Assembly: GCA_030710605.1 (NCBI GenBank)
Contig: CP092886.1
Span: 166,252,573-166,316,572 of the forward strand
Length of the DNA: 64,000 bases
Source: Cordylochernes scorpioides
Lineage: Eukaryota; Arthropoda; Arachnida; Pseudoscorpiones; Chernetidae
Direction of reading: 5' to 3'
Every line of letters begins with the position of its first letter. Position 1 is the first letter of the stretch. The notes below the pieces were generated by a model. That model ran no database searches. It was given only the letters and a program-made list of their open reading frames with translations, and was not told where the DNA came from. A program made the translations under genes and the position numbers. Of the stretch, positions 1 to 10,211 are shown in pieces.

Positions 1-150
1 AGAATACGTAGATCGCGTACTTCGCCGCTGAGGAGATGGTGTATTGGGTGGTCCTCGAGACCAACTGGAAAGATCCAGGATTGCAGGTCCGGCGGCCGGC
101 CGATGATGGAGAACGCCTCTCGGATGACAGGGCGGACGGCGCTGCAGGAC
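1..150 (+). repeat. Fragment of a low-copy, GC-rich coding-like repeat
   Basis: This stretch begins inside a segment that recurs at 13054-13140. The two share an AATACGTAGATCGCGTACTT core, a GGAGATGG run and a GTGGTCCTCGAGACCAACT run. The composition is much richer in G+C than the surroundings. In the second copy the plus strand reads through as an open frame, while here the frame is broken. I do not recognise the source. It may be an exon-like piece of a gene or of an uncharacterised element that was copied into several places. Confidence 0.4.
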
Positions 151-170
151 CAGTAGTGATGATATATTAT

Positions 171-2150
171 CATAGATGTAAATTTTAATTTTTAGAATAT
201 ATATTGAAAATATCCCTATCACCAGAAGATATTTTTTCTAAAATGTATACGCGTGAATATTTATAAATATGCAAAATTTCTCACAAACACAAAAGAAACT
301 AAATTTTTAAATTTATAACTATATTTTATCTAATAGTTAGTTATTCTAAGAAAATAAATTAATTAATTACCTGTCAAAAGTTTATAACTTGATATGATAA
401 TAAAGAGAGAGCACACACGCCAATATAAATTTATGGGCAAACTCTTATGTTTTTGTTAAATTTCCCCTTAAACTTAAGTTCAAATATACTCTTACAATTA
501 TATTTAAAATAATGATGCAATTTCCATATTTAATGCATTATTAAATATTTATATATAATTTAATACAATTTAATATATAAATTTTATATTTTTCTATAGG
601 TATAAGAATAATTTATTATAATATAGGGAACCATCGCAAAAATCCAAGAAAAATAACTAAAATCAGGTAATTTTCTAAATTAAGCTTGAAGAAGTTTAGT
701 TTCCAAATATTTGGTATATATCGTTTGCGAATATTTTCCCAAATTGGTAATTCTTTCCAGAGTGGCCGAGCGGCTTCTACATAATTCATCAAGCTAAGCC
801 GAGCGCAGTAAATAAAGCTTTATTTTCTGAGTACACAACGCTGGTTTTATAATTGCTGGCAGCCGTCTCGTTGGAAAACAAGGCCAAAATGTTTGCTTCG
901 GCTTTTCTAATCCAAATAAAAGATGGCGCTTTTAAAAATGGCGCCAAGGTAAGACTCTTCTAATCTGCTGCCATTTATTAGCGCTTTACGCGCCCAGATT
1001 TATAATTGTCGGGGGGTGATTTATTGAAGAGCACACCTCTCAGTTTGCCATTTGTCAGCGTAATTTGGGGAAGAGCATCGCCATTCCAGAAACCAACTTG
1101 AGCTTGGCTAATGCTCCAAATGTAATTTATGGTGAGATATTTGATTCTCGGGTAATTTAAATATGTTGAAGTGGCTTATATTTTATTTGTGGAGCAGGAA
1201 GAGAAATAAAATGACCATTATATATTACATAAAAGGAATTGCTTTTAGAATTATCTACTTTGTTTCCAAAAGTTTCCAAATTGATAATTGCGACAAGCTA
1301 TTATTTCCCCAATGGATTCTTCGTTTCGTTATGGCTCTTGTTGACAACTCGACAAGGATTCATTTTTCATTCGAACTTTGAAATAGTTGGAAACTTTAAC
1401 AATAAAGATTTTGAATAATTGAAGTTCTGAGGAAATATTTTTACTTTTAGAAGATATTTTAGGACTGTTTATAATTTGAATGGAAATATTTCTTAACATA
1501 ATATTTATTTTTACGATGCTATCCTTTTAGTAGTTTTCACCTCTCTGTTCCTATATGTAAATCACGCTTGTTTAACAAATATTCTCTCAATCATCATCTC
1601 TTACATTTTATCTCTCATTTTTACGTATCAAAAATATATATGATCTCTCTCACAATGGCATCTTCTTAATTATATAATTCTTTAATATTTATAATAATTC
1701 AATTATATTTAATGTTATTTTTAATAGTGTTTTATTAATATATAAATAATTAAATTATTTTTAGAGAACGCAAAGCGCTTTTCTTGTCAAAACCTTTCTA
1801 GATATAAAACGCCTCATTCTTGAGCAGCGAATGATATAAGATTTAGTTGTAAATTATGTAATGCTAAATTGATGTTATGTATGTATATGCGCTATGAGGG
1901 GGATAGCAGTATTTCTACATTTAAATTATAATTATTTAATTTTGCGGAAGGAAATGCATCAAAACTATTTCAGTATAAAACGTAATGGTGATAAAAAAAA
2001 TAATGAACCACAACAAGAGGTTTGGAAAATTTGGAAAACTATTAATCTATTTTCAATAATATTGTATGAAGACTGAGAGGAGTAGAACCTACCCCATGGT
2101 GATAGAGACAGACGGTTCGACAAGTTCAACTTTCAGCAGAATAACATATA
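171..2150. other. AT-rich intergenic DNA with one non-repetitive island (about 750-1160)
   Basis: No coding region is supported; open frames here are short and low in complexity. The part from about 750 to 1160 is more balanced in composition and shares nothing with the repeats elsewhere in the window. It contains two close GATGGCGC/ATGGCGCC words and several TTTAT/ATTA words. It could be conserved non-coding DNA, but nothing here proves that. Confidence 0.4.
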
Positions 2151-2372
2151 ATTTTTTGAAAATAGAGCAATCCATAGATAAATCTTTAATTAAAAAGGCA
2201 TATATTGGATTTAAAAAATCATTTATTTTACCAATATTTCAGTTGGCTGAACGCCAACCTTTATCAAGGTGTCATAACATTTTAAAGTGTGTTTAAAATG
2301 TTATAACCCCTTGATTAAGGTTGGCGTTCAGCCAACTGAAATATTGGTAAAATAAATGATTTTTTATCCAAT
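2150..2372. repeat. Foldback of a Penelope-type terminal repeat
   Basis: Two arms face each other. The left arm (about 2165-2290) runs from AGAGCAATCCATAGATAAAT through GTTGGCTGAACGCCAACC. The right arm (2292-2370) is its near-exact reverse complement. The same sequence flanks the Penelope-like ORF at 28.3 kb and recurs near 56.8 and 60.05 kb, so it is read as a solo, inverted terminal repeat of that element family. The right arm stops at the Helitron end at 2373. Confidence 0.7.
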
Positions 2373-3099
2373 ACTAGCCGAATGACCCGGGCAACGCCCG
2401 TGTTTTACCCGATTGAATGTTTTGATTCAAATACTATTTGTTACAATTATAATTTGGCGCCTTAAATAAATGCATATGTTAGTTAATAACTATAGCCTAT
2501 GTGCTTTATCTGTCTTATGTACAGTTGGCTTCCGTAGGCGTCTCTTACTGGGAAAAAGAAAGAGAGGATTCCATTTGGTTATTAACTAATATATGCATTT
2601 ATTTAAGGAGCGACCCACTCCAACACAATAGTTACAGAAATGGGGGGGGGGGGGGGCAAAGGTGGCGTGATCGTAGCCGACCAATAGGAGGGCGCCATTC
2701 AAAAAAAAAAGCAAACCGTGACAGAGGCCGATGAGGAATAATGCTCGTAACTGTATATAGAATGATCTGGCTTTTGTTTTCTGCTCGAATGAATGTTTTT
2801 CTGTTAGAATTTTGTTCCTGAATACAAAATAATGAACTGGTTTCACCCGTGGTCTCTGCTTTTTGGAATTTTTCCCGATATAATTTTGTATTTGATAATC
2901 AAACATGATACAGCAATATCGTCATCATCATTTTCTGACTAAAAATATATAGTTTTAATAATTGATTTATATATTTTTAAAATAGCCTATCGTCTTCCCC
3001 GTATTTTTTTTTACCTATGTATGGATATTTTGGTTTGAATTAGTGAACTACTGCGAATTTGTATACCGGACATACAGACATACAAACATTCATTTATAT
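2373..3099 (-). mobile_element. Helitron-like non-autonomous element, 3' end to near its 5' end
   Basis: Read on the minus strand, the element ends in CTAGT (plus 2373-2377). Just inside the end is a GC-rich hairpin-forming stretch, ACCCGGGCAACGCCCG. The other end carries the TTTGTATGTCTG-rich motif and the TAAATGAATG start typical of arthropod Helitron termini. Two better preserved copies lie at 18100-18629 and 20701-21232. No Rep/helicase ORF is present, so it is non-autonomous. Its first 30 bases are separated from the rest by the ribozyme array at 3100-5027. Confidence 0.7.
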
Positions 3100-3187
3100 T
3101 ATAAAACTATTTTAGAGGCGTTAAATTCTTTTTAAAATAAAACAATTTTTACTGTCCTTACTGCGATGGAAAAATTAAAGGGAGGGC

Positions 3188-3247
3188 CTGGCTCATCAGT
3201 GGTGAACCCTCCCAGCGGTTTCGCCAGTTTAATCTACCATACCGCTG
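3188..3247 (-). ncRNA. Hammerhead core with non-canonical strand order, unit 1
   Basis: On the minus strand three segments follow each other. The first is CAGCGGU-A then UGGUAGA. The second is CUGGC-GAA-ACCGCUG. The third is UUCACCA-CUGAUGA-GCCAG. CAGCGGU pairs with ACCGCUG (stem III, 7 bp). CUGGC pairs with GCCAG (stem II, 5 bp, with the normal G-C closing pair). UGGU pairs with ACCA (stem I, 4 bp, then a mismatch and two more pairs). CUGAUGA, GAAA and the GUA cleavage triplet are all present. The order of the three strands is the reverse of the usual cyclic order, so the fold would be pseudoknotted or need several tandem units. Cleavage is inferred, not shown. Confidence 0.6.
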
Positions 3248-3558
3248 TTATATTGCATTTTTGGAACTTCCTTTTATAGGTGACTGTTGTAAGACTCTTG
3301 GAATGGGTATTTTAGAAGAACTATGGACATAAGCTTTTAGGACAGTAGAATTAAATATATTTATAAATATATAATATGCTTCGAGCAATCGCTCTTCCGC
3401 AAATATCAAATTGTGTCTTTTATTAGAACAATAAGGTTACGATGTACTAGAGCGCCATCTGTTATCAAATTATAAAACTATTTTAGAGGCGTTAAATTCT
3501 TTTTAAAATAAAACAATTTTTACTGTCCTTACTGCGATGGAAAAATTAAAGGGAGGGC

Positions 3559-3618
3559 CTGGCTCATCAGTGGTGAACCCTCCCAGCGGTTTCGCCAGTT
3601 TAATCTACCATACCGCTG
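3559..3618 (-). ncRNA. Non-canonical hammerhead core, unit 2
   Basis: Same 60-nt sequence and pairing as the core at 3188-3247, one 371 bp period later. All core bases are kept. Confidence 0.6.
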
Positions 3619-3920
3619 TTATATTGCATTTTTGGAACTTCCTTTTATAGGTGACTGTTGTAAGACTCTTGGAATGGGTATTTTAGAAGAACTATGGACA
3701 TAAGCTTTTAGGACAGTAGAATTAAATATAATTATAAATATATAATATGCTTCGAGCAATCGCTCTTCCGCAAATATCAAATTGTGTCTTTTATTAGAAC
3801 AATAATGTTACGATGTACTAGAGCGCCATCTGTTATCAAATTATAAAACTATTTTAGAGGCGTTAAATTCTTTTTAAAATAAAACAATTTTTACTGTCAT
3901 GGAAAAATTAAAGGGAGGGC

Positions 3921-3980
3921 CTGGCTCATCAGTGGTGAACCCTCCCAGCGGTTTCGCCAGTTTAATCTACCATACCGCTG
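3921..3980 (-). ncRNA. Non-canonical hammerhead core, unit 3
   Basis: Identical core in the unit that lost about nine bases just before it. The deletion lies outside the three paired segments. Confidence 0.6.
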
Positions 3981-4291
3981 TTATATTGCATTTTTGGAAC
4001 TTCCTTTTATAGGTGACTGTTGTAAGACTCTTGGAATGGGTATTTTAGAAGAACTATGGACATAAGCTTTTAGGACAGTAGAATTAAATATAATTATAAA
4101 TATATAATATGCTTCGAGCAATCGCTCTTCCGCAAATATCAAATTGTGTCTTTTATTAGAACAATAATGTTACGATGTACTAGAGCGCCATCTGTTATCA
4201 AATTATAAAACTATTTTAGAGGCGTTAAATTCTTTTTAAAATAAAACAATTTTTACTGTCCTTACTGCGATGGAAAAATTAAAGGGAGGGC

Positions 4292-4351
4292 CTGGCTCAT
4301 CAGTGGTGAACCCTCCCAGCGGTTTCGCCAGTTTAATCTACCATACCGCTG
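4292..4351 (-). ncRNA. Non-canonical hammerhead core, unit 4
   Basis: Identical core in the last direct unit, which is cut short by the inversion point near 4474. Confidence 0.6.
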
Positions 4352-4483
4352 TTATATTGCATTTTTGGAACTTCCTTTCATAGGTGACTGTTGTAAGACT
4401 CTTGGAATGGGTATTTTAGAAGAACTATGGACATAAGCTTTTAGGACAGTAGAATTAAATATAATTATAAATATGCAATATAA

Positions 4484-4543
4484 CAGCGGTATGGTAGATT
4501 AAACTGGCGAAACCGCTGGGAGGGTTCACCACTGATGAGCCAG
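4484..4543 (+). ncRNA. Non-canonical hammerhead core, inverted unit 1
   Basis: Same core, now on the plus strand because this half of the array is inverted. It lies about 10 bases after the inversion junction. Confidence 0.6.
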
Positions 4544-4854
4544 GCCCTCCCTTTAATTTTTCCATCGCAGTAAGGACAGTAAAAATTGTTTTATTTTAAA
4601 AAGAATTTAACGCCTCTAAAATAGTTTTATAATTTGATAACAGATGGCGCTCTAGTACATCGTAACATTATTGTTCTAATAAAAGACACAATTTGATATT
4701 TGCGGAAGAGCGATTGCTCGAAGCATATTATATATTTATAATTATATTTATTTCTACTGTCCTAAAAGCTTATGTCCATAGTTCTTCTAAAATACCCATT
4801 CCAAGAGTCTTACAACAGTCACCTATAAAAGGAAGTTCCAAAAATGCAATATAA

Positions 4855-4914
4855 CAGCGGTATGGTAGATTAAACTGGCGAAACCGCTGGGAGGGTTCAC
4901 CACTGATGAGCCAG
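4855..4914 (+). ncRNA. Non-canonical hammerhead core, inverted unit 2
   Basis: Same core on the plus strand, 371 bases after the previous inverted copy. The unit ends at 5027, where the target-site duplication begins. Confidence 0.6.
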
Positions 4915-5041
4915 GCCCTCCCTTTAATTTTTCCATCGCAGTAAGGACAGTAAAAATTGTTTTATTTTAAAAAGAATTTAACGCCTCTAAAATAGTTTTA
5001 TAATTTGATAACAGATGGCGCTCTAGTACATTCATTTATAT

Positions 5042-5500
5042 ATATATAGATATATATATATATCTATATTAATAAAATGCAAATTTCATAAGTGTTGTTC
5101 ACTAAAAACTTTCGTTACAATGCATCAATTTCAACCAAATTCTCAACATTTATGTAAAACGAGATGGAGCAGGTTTTGCTTAACATCAAAATATATTTCC
5201 TAACATTAACATGCGTAACTTCGGTGTTATCGATTAAATACAAAAAAAATCAACAGAGTTAATTTTATTTATATATAAATACAAAAGAAAATTCAACAGA
5301 GTTATTTTTTTTACATACTAGCTAATAATCTCAATCTAAAAAAATATTCAAAACAAGCAATTTTAAGATAACACCATATGTAAAACAGTCTGCCAAGAAA
5401 ACAACAACGATATTACATCTTTCTCACATATTCACACACAATATTGATTAATAATTAAAACTAATCTTTAACATTGTTTATTATACTTCATAATACAGGG
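5042..5500. other. Helitron end remnant, then AT-rich DNA without a gene
   Basis: The first about 30 bases continue the Helitron 5' terminus (TA-rich) that was split by the array. The rest is AT-rich with oligo-A runs. I see no gene or recognisable element. Confidence 0.5.
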
Positions 5501-5735
5501 TGATCCAAAAGTCCCGCACTATTTTAAAAATTAATAACTCCGCGAATATTTGCGCTAGAGCAATGCGGTAAACACCATTGTGTTCAGGATGCAATGGGAT
5601 TTTTTATGGCAAATAATGAAAAATTCGAAATTGATTTTAGTTACAATTTTATTCACCAGATGGCGCTCTATCAGAATCAGAGATTCAGCGGCCAAATTGT
5701 TTGATAAATTGAAAAATATAACTGATCGGCATGTA
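5496..5735 (+). mobile_element. Terminal fragment of a mariner/IS630-type transposon
   Basis: It starts with CAGGGTGATCCAAAAGTCCC, a terminal sequence I associate with arthropod mariner-like elements. About 150 bases further on it contains CAGATGGCGCTCTATC, the same box found in the ribozyme repeats. No transposase is joined to it. The related coding relic may be the one at 15068-15769, but that link is inference. Confidence 0.45.
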
Positions 5736-6029
5736 TTTTTCCTTTTTGAATACCAGGAAAGAACCCTAATAATATCAAATAACAAATTAATAAAACATCA
5801 CTTCGCCAAAAGTATGAAGAATTGGTTAACGATTTTCAAATACAATCAGAGATATGTAAAATAGGTAAATGCAAATTAAAACATGTAGCAAAAAGAAAAT
5901 TGATATTTTAGATACGGTTTGTTTCCAAAGATAATAAATTTCTAATATTTTTAATTCAACTCTCACTCAGTATCGATTATATTTATTTTAATTCATTTGA
6001 AAAATATGTATCTATCTCTGATAATTTAT

Positions 6030-6866
6030 TTTACTCTGGAATGCCGTTGTTGTTGTCGTGTCCAATAAAGAGCCTCAGATGTATCCATGTATCTCCATCA
6101 CAGCAGCAGCAATGTCCACTATCTTAGGTGTGTAAAGCTGCTGCTCAGGGTCTATGTCTAATATTTGCAAGGCTGCGGCCATTGCTGGCTATAAGAATAT
6201 GTGGGTAGGTGTAAGTTCCACACCAGGACAATTGTTGCATGTCCTATAGGTTCTTGTGCCATCTGGATGTATTGTCATTCCTTTATAGTGTTTTGTTCTA
6301 AGTCTTGTTATAGTTTTTGTCATTTTTCTCTCAGAGTTTATTTCGCATTTTGATCTTTTCTTATTTTTTCGTTTAATTATCTTGTATTTTGACAAATAAT
6401 CAGCGTCAAATAATGACATTTGTTCTTTCCTTTGGCTCAACTTTCTGGCTTCCTTTGCCAATTCGAATGCCATTTCATTACCCCTGATCCCAGCATGGGC
6501 AGGGATTCATTGTAGAATGCAGTTATTCTCCAATGGTTCCAGTTGGGTAAGTAACGAGTGTATTTTCTGTGTGATTTTAGTATTGCCCTTCTGAATTTCT
6601 TCTAGAGTGGATATGGAGTCGCTGTATATTAAAATTCCTTCTGCTTGATTCAGGGATGGTTGGTTAAGGCATACATCAAGGGCTTTCCAGATAGCTGTCA
6701 GTTCACAAGTGAAGTTTGACGAAATCTGTCCTGCTCCTTCTTTGATTTTGATATTTGTTCCATCTTGCAGTATTATGTTAATTCCGGCCCCTCCATTACT
6801 CAGGGTAAGGTCTGAAGATCCATCTGTATATGCTGTTGAAGGGCGTGGCCTAGCAATTTTAACCAA
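6030..6866 (-). pseudogene. LINE 3' fragment: RNase H and C-terminal zinc motif
   Basis: Read from 6866 downwards, this begins at the RNase H domain. It shows AYTDGSSD, a CELTAIWKAL helix and an IYSDSISTL motif, the usual Asp-Glu-Asp set. It then continues to IPAHAGIRGNEMA, the last conserved RNase H block. A cysteine motif (CNNCPG...H) follows, as in the C-terminus of jockey/I-type LINEs. The frame is interrupted by an in-frame TGA near 6505 (probably once Trp) and a TAG near 6188. The 3' end near 6030-6055 has a short CAA repeat, a normal LINE tail. Endonuclease and RT are absent: the piece is cut at 6866, where another LINE starts on the opposite strand. Confidence 0.8.
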
Positions 6867-7200
6867 GAATTTGTACTATGAGGACATAGCCGTTAATATT
6901 ACAAACACATTAGACCTCGAAGCCCAAGGTATCAAAGTCTACCTCAATCAAAACAAAGCCATCCACATATACAATATGTATCACCCTCCAAACAATACAT
7001 TTATTGACGATGGAACAATGGCTCAATTTTTTACAGACAACACTATTATTGTAGGTGACCTTAATGCCAAACATCAACTATGGGGATGTTCTACGCCAAA
7101 CCCAAGAGGCAAAATACTATCAAACATATTTGACGACAATGCCTTCATGTGCTTAAATGATGGGAATCCTACCCATCATTCCTACAAGCTATAATACTGC
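6861..7200 (+). pseudogene. LINE endonuclease (APE) fragment
   Basis: The plus strand encodes part of an exonuclease-endonuclease-phosphatase domain: IYNMYHPPNN, then IIVGDLNAKHQLWGC and NIFDDNAFMCLNDG with a following THHS. These match the central GDxNA/HxxWG and late segments of jockey-type LINE endonucleases. The catalytic N-terminal part is missing because the element is truncated at about 6861. The open frame stops at 7194 and the homology continues with frameshifts into the linker before the RT. It belongs with the RT at 7575-8690. Confidence 0.75.
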
Positions 7201-8690
7201 ACAAGCCCTTGATATAAGTTTTTACTATCCTGACATTTTCCACAAATGCAAATAGAAAATATTAAAAAGTTTTGGAAGTGATCATTTGCCTAATTTGATA
7301 GAAATTAGCACCAAGAACAAAACTAGCTCAATTAAGAAAAATTCTGGACTTCAAAAAGGCTAATATGATATCTTTGGAAAACACCATTATTAAAGCAGCC
7401 AAAGTTTCAATACCAAGAGGTAATATTAAGAAATGGATTCCAAATTATACACACCAGGCAAAAAATATTCAAAGACTTATAACTAAAAGAAATGAACTAC
7501 AAAAAAGTGCACCCAAAACCAAAAATATTGTAGAACTGAACTGAACATTGTGATTGGAAAAATAAAAAAAGATTATGCGTAAATGTGAAAAGGGAAAATG
7601 GAAACAAACTTGTGAAAACCTGAACCCAAGAAACCCAAATACAAAACTTTGGAATTGGGCAAAACAAATTGACAGAGTCCAGCCACAAACTGAAAACACA
7701 AATATGATTAAGAATACAGATGGTACACCTGCAACTAATGACAAAATTGCTGCCAATCTTTTAGGTAATTCATATCAAATAAGTAGTAAAATCAAGGTTG
7801 AAAAAAGGCCCGAAAGATTATTCATGACTGTAAAAAATGTCACCAGCACTCATAATATTTTCCATGAAAAAAATCAATATGAAAGAGCTAGCTTATGCAT
7901 TAGAAAACACTGACCTAAACAAGACTCCTGGGCCAGATGGAATCCATGGCCGAATGATATCAAACTTGGACAAAATTGGCAAAGAAAGACTTCTTAATAT
8001 TTTCAATAACTCCTGGAAAACTGGAAAATTGCCTCAAGACTGTAAAAATGCAACAATAATTCCCATTAAAAAACTTGACAAATCTGCTGATGACCCAAAA
8101 AAACTACCGACCAATCTCCCTAACAAATATTTGCTGCAAATTAATGGAAAAAATTATACACAGACGATTCACCTACCACCCCGACACAAGAAATCTCTTA
8201 CCAGAAGAACAATATGGATTTAGGAAAGGACATGGGACAATAGACCAACTCTTATTTTTCACACAAAAGGTAAAAGATGCACAAAACGAAAAACCAACTA
8301 ACCACACCATAGCTGCTTTTTAGACCTTACACAAGCTTTTGATAAGGTATGGAAAAACAAGTTAATTACAAAATTATACAAACATTTCAAAATTGATGGA
8401 AAAGCTATCACTTGGATAAATGGTTCTCTTAAAAATATATAAATCAGGATCAAATATAATGGCACTCTATCTAAAACCTTCAAATTGTACCAAGGATTAC
8501 CACAAGGATCAGTCCTTAGCCCAACTCTCTTCACCCTATTTATAGCAGGCATAGAAGAAAAAATTTCACATAAAACCAATATTGGACTTTTCGCTGATGA
8601 CATTATTCTATGGAGCAGCAGCACTAACTGGAAAAAAGCTGAAAGAGATTTAACAAGACTCTTCTCAACCTAGAAAAAATTGCTAATAAA
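7201..8690 (+). pseudogene. LINE reverse transcriptase, frameshifted
   Basis: Several overlapping frames together give a jockey-type RT. The signs are KTPGPDGIHG and TGKLPQDCKNATIIPI, then NYRPISLTNICCKLMEKII and EEQYGFRKGHGT. Next come DLTQAFDKVWKNKLI, YQGLPQGSVLSPTLF and the catalytic block LFADDIILW, where the usual YADD is FADD. Shifts fall near 8100, 8325 and 8450. It continues the endonuclease fragment at 6861 and is followed by the thumb and RNase H parts. The protein cannot be made from this copy. Confidence 0.85.
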
Positions 8691-9935
8691 CATAAATTAG
8701 AATTTAACCCCCAAAAATCTGAAACCTGTCTTTTTACTACCGATAAGAAACTATACAAAATAAGACCAAATATTATTCTGAAAGAACAACAATTGCAATA
8801 TAATAAACATCCTAAATATCTCGGCTACACCCTGGATCCAGAAATCAAATCCAGTAAGCATATTGAAGGAGTTGTTAGAAAAGGAAGAGACCAACTAAAA
8901 ATCTTGAAATATATTTCAGGAAGAGTGGGGAGCTGAAGCAACAACAATAAAATTAACTTACACATCTCTAATGAGACCTATCCTGGAATATGGATATCAA
9001 ATCTATGGTACAGCATCTGAAACAAATCTAAAATCACTGGAAAGGATACAACTAAGTGCAGCTAGAATTATTGCAGGTCTTCGAAAAACCTGCCCTAATA
9101 ATATTGTACCTTACGAGGCAGACATTATGCCCTTGAAGGATAGAAAAGGCTACAATCTGCCAAAATATATAAACAAAATCAAGAGTTATGAAAACAAACA
9201 CAGAACTTTCAATTACATACTTAATTGGGAATCCAATCTAAGACTCAAAAAAGAAGGCCCTCTCCTCCTGGCCAAAAGAAATGAATTTTTAAAACATAAA
9301 GTGGAAAAATATTATTTAGCTGAAAAAAAATATCTCCATGCGAACCACTAAAAAAATGTTATTTTTAATGCCACTTTAAATGAAACCACCAACAGACAAT
9401 ACCAAAATCCAGAATACTTAAAACAATTATCATTAGAAATAATTAATATAAAATTCCTAAAAATGCAATAACTATCTATACCGATGGTAGCAGAGATGAG
9501 TTGGGACACACTGGCAGTGGCTCTCTCATTAAAACCACAAATGGCATTGAGAAAATAAACAGAAGAAACCCAGAATTTTGCTCAGTCTTCAGATCAGAAC
9601 TTATAGCCATCTATGAAGTCTTAAAATCCATCAGAAACATTAAACATCACTATATATGGATTCTTACTGATAGTAGAAGTGCCATACAACACTTGAGTCA
9701 CACAGGGGAACTTAGAGACAAAGTAAGCAGGAACATAATTGGTTATCTCAAAAAACTCTCAATACCTCAAAAATTCACCTTCAATGGATACTCTTACATG
9801 TTAGCATTGAAGGCAATGAAGCTGCTGATGCGCTAGCGAAAAAAGGCACAAAAAACCCTTGCTACAGAAAAATAAACTTACTTTTAAAGAAATAGAAACA
9901 GTAGCCACAATAAACTAGAACTGGAGGATCCCACC
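8691..9935 (+). pseudogene. LINE thumb/connection and RNase H, frameshifted
   Basis: From 8971 an open frame reads MRPILEYGYQIYGTAS and LERIQLSAARIIAGL, the region after the RT fingers in jockey-type LINEs. At 9478 the RNase H domain follows: IYTDGSRDELG, SELIAIYEVLKS and ILTDSRSAIQHL. A shift near 9790 moves the last block (IEGNEAADALAKKGT) to another frame. The element seems to end near 9935, where the 3' part of a different LINE begins on the minus strand. Confidence 0.8.
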
Positions 9936-10211
9936 TAAGCACAGTTGGTATACCCTAGAAGTAGATGGCCACCCAGACCTTTCGGTCCACAAGCCGGCAT
10001 GCGAAGCATCCCTTCGCTGCTATTCTGTTCAACTCATAAGCCAAGTAACGGTATCCAAGCTAGTGATTGGACATTGTACCTTGAAACACCACCTCCCAGA
10101 CAACGTGTCTGGAAGGATTTCTATGCCGGTGGCCTTTAATCACAGCAAAATATGAAACTATCTACTGTGTCCAGCAGGGACCGCGGGGAGGCAGACCTCG
10201 GTCGACTCTGT
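9936..10211 (-). other. Probable 3' untranslated region of the next LINE
   Basis: This GC-rich stretch lies just after the stop codon of the minus-strand LINE that occupies 10212-12540. It has no coding match of its own; the plus-strand frame over 9945-10139 shows no known motif. Its base composition is like that LINE and unlike the AT-rich flanks, so it is best read as that element's 3' untranslated region. Confidence 0.5.

Larger units (their letters stand above)
3100..5027. repeat. Family 2 retrozyme-like array: four direct and about 1.5 inverted units
   Basis: Direct units begin at 3101, 3472, 3843 and 4205 (period 371, 371, 362). The third lost about nine bases before its core. Near 4474 the sequence flips and continues as the reverse complement, with one complete inverted unit and a partial one ending at 5027. 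The junction shares only about 2 bp. The array is flanked by ACATTCATTTATAT at 3086-3099 and 5028-5041, a 14 bp target-site duplication, so it inserted as a block into the Helitron end. Each unit carries a 60-nt structured core and a GCGCCATCT box. No protein is encoded. Its organisation matches the small ribozyme retroelements called retrozymes. Confidence 0.85.

Noticed and set aside
756..776. tRNA-Leu/Ser-like start (AGAGTGGCCGAGCGGC)
   Set aside because: An A-box look-alike only; no anticodon arm, T-arm or terminator follows.
3188..3247. Type II hammerhead with closed stems I and III
   Set aside because: In that reading stem I would have no base pairs (only CACCA between GUU and CUGAUGA). 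The alternative strand assignment pairs all three stems.
3175..3250. HDV-like nested pseudoknot on the plus strand (GGGAGGG/CCCTCCC with CTGGC/GCCAG)
   Set aside because: No proper P4 or catalytic-C joining segment, whereas the minus strand has exact hammerhead boxes. Kept only as a competing helix.
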